From: Citrus sinensis
Lineage: Eukaryota; Streptophyta; Magnoliopsida; Sapindales; Rutaceae
Direction of reading: 5' to 3'
Length of the DNA stretch: 64,000 bases
NCBI RefSeq assembly: GCF_022201045.2
Contig: NC_068561.1
Coordinates: 15,525,001 to 15,589,000 of the forward strand
Notes under the pieces: generated by a model
What the model was told of the DNA's origin: nothing
Seen by the model: only the letters and a program-made list of their open reading frames with translations
Database searches by the model: none
Program-made: the position numbers and the translations under genes
Part shown: positions 20,748 to 31,075 of the stretch, in pieces
Layout: each line of letters starts with the position of its first letter
Position numbering within the stretch: the stretch's first letter is position 1

Positions 20748-22269
20748 TCATGCCTTAATCAACTTATCTAGGTTACGATAAGAGGACCCGCCTTCCTTGA
20801 CAGCATCACGAGCCATTTTCGCAATCTGAACCGTTGACTCCATGATCTTATCCCTCTTGTTATCCATCAAGTCCCTTACCAAATTCTCAATCGTTGATCT
20901 ATCACACGTGTCCTTCATATCAAGTCCAATCTTCCAAATCTCACTCACACACCTACTATTAACTTGTTGATCACCAATTTGTGGCCAACAAATCATAGGC
21001 ACTCCAGCTACCAGACTCTCCAAAGTTGAGTTCCAGCCGCTATGAGTCAGAAACCCTCCAATTGCTTGGTGGGCCAGGACCTCCTCTTGTGGAGCCCAGC
21101 TAACAATGCACCCTCTTTCCTTGGTCCCTTGTTCAAGCTCCACAGGAACTGGGCCAACTCCGGGCTCTCCATCAATCAAGTCCGATCTTATGACCCACAA
21201 GAACCGTTTCCCACTGTTGACCATGCCATGCCAAAACTCTAAAATTTGTTCGCGACCAAGCTTGATGAAACTTCCAAAACTGACATATAATACCGATCTA
21301 GACGGCTGAGAATCTAGCCACGTCATGCAACTTCTGTCCTCTTTCGATAAGACACAATTGTTCGACTCTGGCGGAGATGACTCCGCGGAGTCCTCTTGGA
21401 TCCGCGACTTCAACAAAGCGTGTAGAGGACCAACAGTGTAAATTTTGGTCAAACGAGAACCCAGTTTTGATATTATAGGCCCTTCAATTTCGTTGAAGGT
21501 GTTAATTACGAGAGCTGAAGTTCGAGTCGTGGCAGAGGTATCCCTAATGAAGGTCTGCAAAATGGGATCATCGGGTCCTCCATCTCTACAAATGCTTGGA
21601 AGGTCTCTATTCCTAAAGAAATTTTCCAGCCCCGGAATGCACTTAACGGGCTTATCAAAGTTTTCATCTGCAATTTCACAATAGTAGGCAACATATTACA
21701 TGGTATTACATGTACCTGTTCAATTCAAGATTTCAGTATGTATGTATGTATGTATGTGTAAAGAAAAAGAGAAACCCACTTGTTACCGGAAGTTCTCCTT
21801 CTTCAGCAAGCTTGGAAAAATGGAAGTCTGACCAGGAGCAGTGGGCACTGTATGGTCGAAAAGTGATTATAGGAATGTTAAGCTCTTCTGCAACGTCAAT
21901 TGTAAAGGACATGATGCTGTCTGATATGATGCATGTTGGGAGAAGCCCAGGCGACATCAGCAGCTGAAGGAACGCCAGCTTTGACACTGGTTTGTCGGAA
22001 CAAAACCAGTCTTTGATGTATATGCCAAACCGCGGATTATCGGGAGGCAGACCGTCGGGTATCGACGTGAAGCGGAAATTAGGGAAGCGCTTGTAGAAAC
22101 CCGTTACGTCGTTGTTGCCAAGGAGACGATCGTGATATTGTTCAGTGTTCACGAAGGTGACTCGAAAGCCTGCATGGCTAAAAAGTTCGGCTAGCGTCAG
22201 CATGGGCTTGATGTGGCCATATGCAGGGTATGGAAAGAGCACCACGTGAGGAACACGCGTTTGCTCCAT
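20748..22269 (-). CDS. Family-1 UDP-glucosyltransferase, UGT709/UGT85-like (469 aa, 2 exons)
   Basis: A cytosolic inverting enzyme that moves sugar, usually glucose, from UDP-sugar to a small acceptor. Exon 1 is 22269-21780 and exon 2 is 21667-20748; the phase-1 junction gives 'GELPVTNENFDKP'. The ATG at 22269 is preferred over one 21 bp upstream because it gives the family start 'MEQTRVPHVVLFPYPAYGHI'. The catalytic pair is His19 and Asp117. The PSPG box is residues 354-397, starting 'WAPQEEVLAHQAIGGFLTHS' and ending DQ; the final Gln fits UDP-glucose. It most resembles 7-deoxyloganetic-acid glucosyltransferase-like proteins, but the acceptor cannot be told from sequence. It is the only intact member of a four-copy cluster. 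Confidence 0.9.
21737..21757. repeat. GTAT tetranucleotide microsatellite in the UGT intron
   Basis: About five TATG units inside the 112-bp intron (21668-21779) of the intact UGT gene. Confidence 0.8.
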
Positions 22270-22727
22270 TGACAAAGCTCTAAACCTCAATTTCTTGTGG
22301 GAATTGAGGCACTGGAAACAAGAATTAATTTTGATTAGCCCTTCACTTCACCTAGTAAGTTATAAACAAGATGACAGTAGGGACGTGGAAAATGAAATAT
22401 AGAAATATAGAATAGAACAAGAAGAAAAAATAAGGTTCCTAGTTGGAAACAAGAAAGAAAGTTGACGTGATATGTTATGATCATACTAAACTTTATAATA
22501 AAATAAATATATATCTACATATGCATCTTCCTGAAACCTTTGCGATTGTTGTTTTAATTATCTTTAAATGTTTCGGTTATAGACCTTTTTAGCAAAGTGA
22601 TCATAAAAAGGTTCTGCTTAATTAGTATATAAAATAACTCACGAGTCACAGTTTCTAGCTAAGGGTTGCTTATTAAATATATTAATAAGCCTAGTTCATT
22701 GTGTTACAATATTAATTTTAAGATTTC

Positions 22728-22885
22728 GTTATCTTATATAATGGATACGATGGGTAATAAACATTAGAGAATTAATAATCATAAGTTTAATCCAATGACT
22801 GAAAAATGTAATAAATAGTAATCGAAGAAACTGAGAAAAATAGTGATCAATTCTCTAATGTTTGTTACCCATCATGTAAGGTAAC
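22728..22885. repeat. Imperfect inverted repeat, MITE candidate (158 bp)
   Basis: The left arm (22728-22780, containing 'gatgggtaataaacattaga') pairs with the right arm (22843-22885), separated by about 60 bp. Both arms end in GTTA(t/c)CTTA outward. No target duplication was clear. It lies upstream of the intact UGT gene. Confidence 0.55.
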
Positions 22886-22984
22886 TGGATCAGCTTCTCT
22901 AATTGTCTGTTGGAAGATCCAACTCGGCTAACACTATCCCAAGCACAACCCTGCAATCCTGTCCACCAATCTCCTGATTTGCTC

Positions 22985-23530
22985 TCTTTTAAATTAATTC
23001 CATCAATGCTCTTACCATATTCTCAATCGTTGACCTAGCTATCACTCGAGTCACGGCTAAGGTTTCATTTACAAAGAATTGAAGAATTGGGACGTCTATT
23101 TCCTTTGACCTGCATGGGCTGGGTAGATCTCGACGTCGCAAAATTGCTTCCACTCCTGGCACGCTGTTAATCTCCCTGTCCATGTCATCATCTGCGACAT
23201 GCTTTCTGCTAGAAAAAATTGAAAATAAATGAAAAGGCTAATTCATGCATCAAGACATCAAGTATTTGAACATAATCACTGGCAAAACTAGTTAATTTTA
23301 AAAATTGTTACACCGTGACAAGTTTTATTAGATGGGTAAATGAATGTCGCATTATAAATATAATTGTAGATTCAAGTTGATGCTTAGGAACACATGGATG
23401 TGTCCATAAGCAACAAGCACTTAATGTGCAAAAAATGATCAGTCTATACAGCATAGGCCTCATGTGGCCTTGTGCTGGGAACGGCAGGATCAGTATGTGT
23501 GGTTCCCCTTGCACCATGTTGAACTTCAAC
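22985..23530 (-). pseudogene. UGT copy 4: fragments of a fourth glycosyltransferase
   Basis: A UGT N-terminus lies at 23517-23449 ('MVQGEPHILILPFPAQGHMR'). An exon 2 start lies at about 23191-23037 ('MDREINSVPGVEAILRRRDL'), preceded by a normal acceptor, and runs directly into a C-terminal piece ('RSTIENMVRAL', to about 22995). The rest of exon 1, the PSPG box and most of exon 2 are missing. It is a deletion relic of a gene related to, but distinct from, the other three copies. Confidence 0.75.
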
Positions 23531-23739
23531 CTCTCTGTGTTAATGATTTGCTTGCGTTTTTTGGTTGATATATATGGCAATTAATTTTGTATGTTACTCG
23601 TGCTTTGTCCAAAACAGTGAAACGGAAACAAGGTGCACATGCAACTGTAGGAAAGGCCACTCTTAGCAATTATACGTCACGGGCATGGTTCACTTTCTGG
23701 GTTTTGTACCCAAAACAACCGGGCTCAAACAGTGAGGCC

Positions 23740-25066
23740 CAACAATTAATACTTGGGCAAAGTTTTACATGAACAAAATGGGCTCGGCAATTCCAATTTC
23801 TAATGAGTACCCCTTTTTGACACCCATTTGAATTTCTTATAAAATCCCTTTTTAACTAAAATTATTCAAATGATTAAAGAAAAAAAAATTTCTTTTCTTG
23901 ATTTGAATAAATTTTTTTAATTAAATACGTAAAATAAATTATTCCTTTAACAAAATTTTACACCATCTTATTTTTTAATTTATATTTCTATTTGATTTTT
24001 TTTAAAGAACTTAATAGAATTTAGAGTTATGGAGATAAAAAAAATTATGTAATAATAAGAAATTGGTTCAAGATCTTAGGATTTGTATGCATTTGATAAT
24101 AAAAACTTGAAAAGATGACCCTTTTAGGATGAATTTTATGGAAAGATAGTTAATTCTAGTATATGAGTTTGTATTTTGTAAATTAAAAAAATCTAAAATG
24201 GGTGTTAAAAGGATTTTAGAAGAGTGTTAAAAGCTCCACTCTTTCCAAACAAACTCATTATGAATATTGTACTTATGATAAAAGTGTTGCAACGAAGCCA
24301 TGTAAATCTATAAATAAAGCCATTATATTCAAGAGACAGGAGTGTGTGGTCGCTAGGAGCCTAGTCGAGTAATTTTCAAGCAGTTTTATTTGACTCAAAG
24401 AATGAGTCCTCACAATAAATAATTGGGCTAAGTTTTACATGAATAAAATGGGCTCGGCAATTCCAATTTCCAACGAGTACCCCTTTTTGACACCCATTTG
24501 AATTTATTATAAAATCCATTTTTAACTAAAATTATTCAAATGATTAAAGAAAAATTATTTCATTTCTTGATTTGAATAAAAAATTTTAATTGAATACTTA
24601 AACTAAATTATTCCTTTAACAAAATTTTACACCATCTTATTTTCTAATTTATATTTCTATTTGAATTTTTTTTAAAGAACTTAATAGAATTTAGAGTTAT
24701 GGAGATAAAAAAATTATGTAATAATATGAAATTAGTTCAAGATCTTAGGATTTGTATGTATTCATAATAAAAACTTGAAAAGATGACCCTTTTAGGATGA
24801 ATTTTATGGAAAGACATTTAATTCTAGTAGATGAGTTTGTATTTTGTAAATAAATAAAAAATCTAAAATGGGTGTTAAAAGGGTTTTAGAAAAGTGTTAA
24901 AAGCTCCATTCTTTCCAAACAAACTCATTATGAATATTGCACTTATGATAAAAGTGTTGCAACGAAGACTTGTAAATCTATAAATAAATCCATTAGATTC
25001 AAGAGCCATGAGTGTGCCGTCGCTAAGAGCTTAATCGAGTAATTTTCAAGCAGCTTTATTTTACTT
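23740..25066. repeat. Two-copy tandem duplication, offset 670 bp
   Basis: About 655 bp at 23740-24396 recurs at 24410-25066. Markers such as 'agttttacatgaa' (23761/24431) and 'cgagtaattttcaagcag' (24366/25036) keep an exact 670-bp offset, with only scattered differences. Within each unit, the ends 'gagtacccctttttgacaccc' and 'gggtgttaaaa...gctcca(c/t)tctttcc' look like inverted repeats, so a transposon may be embedded. No gene. Confidence 0.85.
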
Positions 25067-25813
25067 GGTATTCGAACTGAAATTTTAAGAGAGGTACAAG
25101 TTAATAATATAATTTAGGCAATTTTTACTTTTTAAAAAGATAAAATATGGTAACTAACGGTTTGTTTATGTTTAAATATTTATCATGAGATGTTTAAATA
25201 ATTAATAATGTTAGGAATCCCAACTTGAATCCCAATGTCATATGCATCTTACCATTGGGTATAAATTTCATAATTCATAGAATTAGTTAACTAATAATCA
25301 GGGTGGGCAAATAACTCAATTTGACCCGACCTGAAAAAAATCAGATTAAGAACATATCGTATTAAAAATCAGATTAAGAACAGATTGGATTATTTGTCCA
25401 ATTCGATCCGGTTAGTCAAAAAATAAATAAATAAATAAACTAATCCGATCTAGCTAGTCTAAAAATAAAATAAACCTAATTGACATTGAACATTTGAGAT
25501 TCGACCCAATTCAGTATTCATTTTCTTCTTCTTTGTTCTCTTCACTCACACAACAATGCTGCAACATAACGGTAGATCAGCAGCGGCAGTACACTACTCA
25601 CCACATAGTCACACACACATCGCGGTACCGCGGCATCACTCCCGAAACACAAATCGGAGATGGCACGGTAAATGGCACGGCATTGATTGACACTGATGCA
25701 GCCCTGCAGTCACAGACGAAACTCGCGAAGCCATTGGCGATTACTCCACTTTGATTGGATCTGCTGCAATGCAACCGATGTCGCCGCTTGATCCACTGGT
25801 TACTACTTGATCT
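25067..25813. other. Intergenic; relic repeat text
   Basis: 'cagggtgggcaaataac' at about 25300 looks like another hAT-type end, with CCGAC/GGTCGG-like text after it, but no partner end was found. The 86-residue open frame at 25494-25754 has no recognisable domain and is not called. Confidence 0.35.
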
Positions 25814-26764
25814 TAGGGATGACAAAAATCCCCACGGGGACGGGTACCCTCGGGGATTTTCCCCATTCGAGGAGGGTATGGGGATAATTTCATACCCAAT
25901 TTTTTATTCGGGGAGGGGACGGGGATAAGGTGGAATCCCCATCCCCTACCCATTTCCCCATTTTAATTTTTAATTTTATTTTAATTTTTTAAAATTACTA
26001 GTAAATAAATTATAAAATTATAAATATTGGTAAAAATAAAAAATATCAAAATATTTATATTATTAAAATTTTAGGCCTAATTAGCTAATTAAAGTTCTAA
26101 ATTTTTATTTAGGACATTAAAAAGACCGAGCAGATTCTATTAGCCAAACATTTTTTTAATTTTAATATTCTTTAAATGTTTTAAACTTAAATCTATTTTT
26201 TATTTAATTTTAGATGTTATAATTGCCCACAGCGAATCACAATTTTAATATCTAATCTAATCTAATCTAATATTTGCTTTTGATTTGCTCCGATTTAACT
26301 ATTGTGTTGTAAAGGGAATAGTCTACATTTATAAAGTGCCCACGCCACCATTGAAAAAGTTAATTTTGAATCTAAATTCGATTTTATTTGTAACAATTTT
26401 GTATTAGACTATTAATTTATTCATGATAGTTTGTAAAAAAAGTTTGTATCCCTTGCATGTTGCGTTACTTACTAATTTAATATATGTGACTTTTGTAATA
26501 GATATTAATGTAAGATATATTTCGAACTTTACTTTTATTTGAATTTTTTATTTTAATATGATTAACTCAAAATCGAAAAAAAATGTATTAGTTATTCGGG
26601 GATCGGGGACCCTCGGGGATCCCCTGTTATTATTCGGGGAGGGGATGGGGATTCTCTCAAGTAATTCTGACGGGGATGGGGAGGGGATGGGGACATACGC
26701 AAAATATCGGGGATGGGTACGGGGAGATCGGTCCCCTCCCCTCCTCTCCCCATTGCCATCCCTA
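25814..26764. mobile_element. Non-autonomous hAT-type element with perfect TSD, 951 bp
   Basis: Perfect 8-bp duplication CTTGATCT at 25806-25813 and 26765-26772. The left end is TAGGGATGACAAAAATCCCC; the right end reverse-complemented is TAGGGATGGCAATGGGGA, the classic plant hAT terminus. Both subterminal regions (25830-25965 and 26590-26760) are packed with CGGGGA/TCCCCG repeats in both orientations, while the centre is AT-rich. No transposase is encoded; overlapping short frames are artefacts of the G/C-rich repeats. Confidence 0.9.
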
Positions 26765-26772
26765 CTTGATCT

Positions 26773-29600
26773 TGTGCGAAACCATTGATGGTCATTCCAC
26801 CTCAACCGAGACTGATAACCACCATCACCAAGTTCCTCCAAGCTTCAACCCGAATTTTTCAACTCACAGTATATACTATATTATATATGTTAATAGATAT
26901 GATAATAATATGTCAATAATATTTAACGTTCCATTTCATTTCACTTAATAATATGCTATACAACATTTTGTTGATGGAAAATGTTGTATTCATTGTTGTG
27001 CTGAATTTTTTTTTTTCCCGTTCACTGTTTCAATTTTTTAAATGTCAATATGTATATTGTTCTTTTGCTATATAATTGTTGGCTGTTTAAGTGTTTAGGT
27101 TTGTCTCCAGCCAGTGTTCTCTAATTGGTGTCTTTGTAGTCGGATCTGAATTTTTTTTTTTAATCTCCGAATTCTTTTTGAGGATAGCAATCTATTGGGT
27201 CAGGCTTGAGCTCACCGATCACCATAATAAAAGGTTCGATTTGATCAAAAAGCCCGATCATTTAAATTTTAGGTTGGGTCTGATTCAAGTTAGGATTGGG
27301 TCAGACTTTTTGTCCAAGTTCGTGTTCCATAATTTTTAAATTTTTTTAATATTTAAGTAATCTAAATTTAAAATAAAAAGACATAACCTCCCTTACATAT
27401 TAAAATTTAACATCAATATAAAAATCATTAAAGTCTCAATCATATAACTATATAAATAATAAAATAAACATAATCCAAAATCATGTCTTATAAAATTATA
27501 CAAATAAAATCATTTTTTTTTCATTTGGAAGGTCGGGTTGGGCCAACTGGGGCCCTAACACTGACCCGAATTTTAATCGGGCCCTCGTATTTAGGGCCGA
27601 ATCCAATCCAAAATCCTTAAATTTGTGTCAAAGCCCAAAAAATTTAGATTGGGTTAATCAGGCTAAAATTCAAGTCATGATTTTTTGTCATAGATAATTC
27701 TTTTATTCTAAAATTCTATTGTCGATGACTCTGGCCAACAAAATTAGGACTATCAATTGGCCATAATGTACTTAGAGTTGTGATGGATTTTGATATTTGA
27801 TCTATTGCAGGTATTTAGGGCAGTTGAAGTGCCAACTTGAACCCGATCTGATCTGAACTCAACCCAACTTTTAAATTCGATCTAATCTCATCCGATCATA
27901 ATCTAATCCAATCCAAAAGTTGAGTTGAGTTCATGTGACTTTTTCTCCAACCCAATTAACCCAAAATCCGATCGTGTTAATATTACTCTTAATAAATATA
28001 CTAAACTTGTCTTGAAAATCAAGTTTAGCTATCATAAAGATGAGCGCAATATATACAAAGATAGGAAAACAAACAGAAGAGACGGCTAATCATGCAAGAA
28101 TGTTAGACGGTACTTCGGCAAAACGTAAAGAAACTAGAAATACATTTTCCCCTTTACTTCCTATTTTGAGTTCTCACTTTAATAAGATATGTTCTTTTCT
28201 CTTTAACAAAGTCACCAGATCGCCCACAGCGCCTTAAATATAAAGGCGGAAAAGCAAGACCACGTGCGAAGTTTGGAATACGACACGCCTAAAAGAGGCG
28301 GGAAGCTTATTAAACAAAATGATTCCCCGCCGCGAAAATAATGCAACTACAAATATAATTTCCAGGCATTTAATGCGCCTCTCTGCTTGTCCCCCTTTTT
28401 TTTTCCCTCCTAAAATAATAGAGTTGCTACTTGCCTTCTTCAAACGTAACCATCACTAGCATAAAAATAGAAAAAAAGTTTTAAAAAAAATATATATATA
28501 ATTTTTATTTTGTGATTTTTCTAATAATTTTTATCTATCCTCCATATTTGATTAAATTAGCTAATGAAAATTTTATATTCGCTTTCAAAAAAAGGAGAAA
28601 TTATATATTCTACTTTAAAAGTAGTTCGATACTTTCAAGCTGCACAAGCAAAACATTAATTTTTTCAAGAAATTATCACTGTTTTCATTTGGATACTTTA
28701 TTTTTTTTCAACATAAGTCTAATATTTATTACGTTACAAGGAAAAACTCCCTTACAATCAATTTTTTTTTTTTTTGAAATCGACCCCCTTACAATCACTA
28801 AATATTAAGAACTCTTGAAATTCTTTTTTTATAATTGCTTTTACCAATTTATTATTTATGTGTTGAGTTACATGAGTAACAAAAAATTTGAGACAGAGAA
28901 ATTATAACGAATAATTTGGCATCAGTAAGGAGGGGAGTTTCTAATGCAACAGTTGCAGAATAGAAAAATATTTATAAAAAAAATCAATTAATGTGCGTGA
29001 AAACATGTGTTGGATAGAAGGCATTTTTTCAAAAGTGATTGAACAGTAATGACGTACTTAGTCAAAGATCATTTAGATAAAATCAAATCATGCAACAACC
29101 TATTTTCCGTAACCTTCAAAAAACGTTCAAAAATAAAAAAATAAAAAATAAATAAAACAGACCCCTTTTTTAAGCACGAAAGACAAATCTTAAAGACAAT
29201 AAAGTCCTTAAATCCGAATTCCAAAAACGACGACGAAAGATAGGAAAAAAAAATTAAAAGAAAAAAAAAAAGAATCATCCACAGGTCCACAAAAGTTACA
29301 GATAGCAGACCAATCAGAGTGGATGCTGACGTCAAATATAATCAAGGGGCGAATGGGTCCCACAACTCACGCTCATCGGGATTCGACATAAATAAAGAAA
29401 CCAAGCGTCCACGTGGACCCCATCCTAGGCAACCCCACCCGCCTCAACTCTACTCATAGAGCTCACTTTTAACCGTCCGATTGAAAGCGAAACGCCTCGT
29501 CAGCTAGTGCCCAGTGATACTGATGTTGATACTGATAGATAGCATCAAGAACGATCAGTTTCCGCGGTAACTAATAATAATTGCGAATGCTTTTTAAGCC
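26773..29600. other. Intergenic with relic repeats
   Basis: The 27190-27690 stretch holds GGGTC/GACCC and GGGCC motifs at both ends around an AT-rich middle, resembling a decayed hAT-type element without clear borders. Another such patch is at 27820-27980. 28230-28330 is a GC-rich patch without a recognised gene. T-rich runs lie at 28760-28776. No coding gene seen. Confidence 0.35.
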
Positions 29601-30984
29601 CTGCCTTTGCTTTTATTATGTCTTATTTTTTCTTCTCCGGTCTTGAAGAAAACGAAACGCACGTACCAAGAATAGAGATTAAGTAGGTGCATTGCTTGCT
29701 GCGATTCTTCGTCTTCTTCTTCTTCTTCTTCTTGGATTTCAGTGGCGGTAATTCTTTGCTTTGCTTTTAATCTACGTCTGTGTCGGCATCAAATATTGGA
29801 TCTTTATCGAGATCGCCGAGTTCCTTTTTCTTTTTTTAAGAAGAATCGCTGAGTTTTTATTTAGTTTTAAGAACCTGCATTTTCTTGATTTTGTGCTGGT
29901 ATGAATATAAATTTTGCCGCTAAATATTATATACTTACGAGGATTTCATGTTATTGTTATATTATATGAGCTGTCATTTACGAGAAATTAAAAAAGAAAA
30001 AAAGATTATGGTTAGCTTACATTGTGCAATGTATGAGGTTTCTCGATTCTGTGCTGCTCTTGAGATTTGAGCATGAGTTTCTTTTTTTCTTTTTCATTTT
30101 CGCGGCCGCCAAACTGAAAACTTCTGTTGTTTATTTGATATTCTGTTTCAAGTTTTTTTCCTGTTTCGTCTAGATCTACTTGTATTATTAGCCTGAACTT
30201 GTGTTTGATCTTGGAGAGTGATCGATATTGATCTGAGACTGTAACATTTGGGTTTGATCGATTCAATTGAGAAGTAGAGAATCAGAGAAAGAGAGAGAGA
30301 GAGGGGGGAGAGAGATGTGAAATGTTAACTGTTTAAAACTTACTTTTTAGCTGGCAAGATAGTCAAAGTTAATTGTAGATGTTTGAAGATAAATAAACAA
30401 TAAATTATTGTAATTTGTAGCTTATTTTTAAAATTTATTCTTTTGTAAATGATTGTTCGGATAATTACCAAAACCAATTGTTTAACCTTTGGAAAGATTG
30501 AACTTTAGGACTTTATGCACCGGTGGAAAAATCTTATAATCTTAGGCATGATTGTACCTGCGTTTTCAAAGTTGGTGTGGAACAGGATTGCAGCATCGTT
30601 AATTTTGAATAATAAGAACTGCTGAATGGAGGGCAGAGTTCCCTCACTTGATTCTATCCTTCTATTATTTTGTGATCATTTAGTACTCATTATTATCTTG
30701 ACGTGGGCTTCATTGTTTGCTGACAAATTTGTTGGCTAACTAAAGATGTTGATGGGTTAATTAACTTAAATTTTCGTACTGCAACTGGTCAGCGTATGCT
30801 GGCTTATGGGGGTTAGGAATTCAATTTATTTCAAGCAGAAATACTTTTTTTCTTCGTTAAGTTAGTGTTTCTTATTTCTCATTGCTGGATTATGAGGTTA
30901 TTGTAACTGCTAATTGCCGGATGTGGATTTCTGGATTTAACGCTTACAATGCTCTTTTCTTCAATGTGTTATATTCATTTGCAG
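29600..30984 (+). promoter_or_regulatory. Promoter, leader exon and leader intron of the DUF3527 gene
   Basis: A TTC microsatellite (29711-29733) sits in a probable leader exon that ends near 29746 before a GTAATT donor. The matching acceptor is TTTGCAG at 30984, giving a leader intron of about 1.2 kb. The leader exon start was not determined. A GA-rich run lies at 30287-30316 in the intron. Confidence 0.45.
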
Positions 30985-30991
30985 ACATCTG

Positions 30992-31065
30992 ATGTGACGG
31001 AATAAAGGTGCGAACAGGATACCCTATGCACTTGGGATTAATATATGTCACTGAAGCGTGATTAA
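30992..31065 (+). promoter_or_regulatory. Three short upstream ORFs before the DUF3527 start
   Basis: ATG-TGA at 30992-30997 is a minimal start-stop uORF. A second encodes 11 codons (31026-31061) and a third 6 codons (31045-31065). All end before the ATG at 31076 and lie in the exon after the leader intron. They could lower translation of the main frame. Confidence 0.5.
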
Positions 31066-31075
31066 ATTTGACATA

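Noticed and set aside
21506-21694. Exon 2 read in the ATG-AAA-ACT frame
   Set aside because: The family-conserved frame is GAT-GAA-AAC; using the donor at 21779 restores it and gives whole codons.
25494-25754. 86-residue open frame with ordinary codon look
   Set aside because: No recognisable motif, no splice context and surrounded by relic repeats; could be an exon fragment but cannot be supported.
26548-26841. Overlapping frames rich in Gly, Arg and Pro on both strands
   Set aside because: Produced by the GGGGA/TCCCC subterminal repeats of the hAT element.
31058-31075. GTG-initiated extension of the DUF3527 protein
   Set aside because: The frame is open but the codon is GTG; plant nuclear genes start at ATG, and the first in-frame ATG is 31076.
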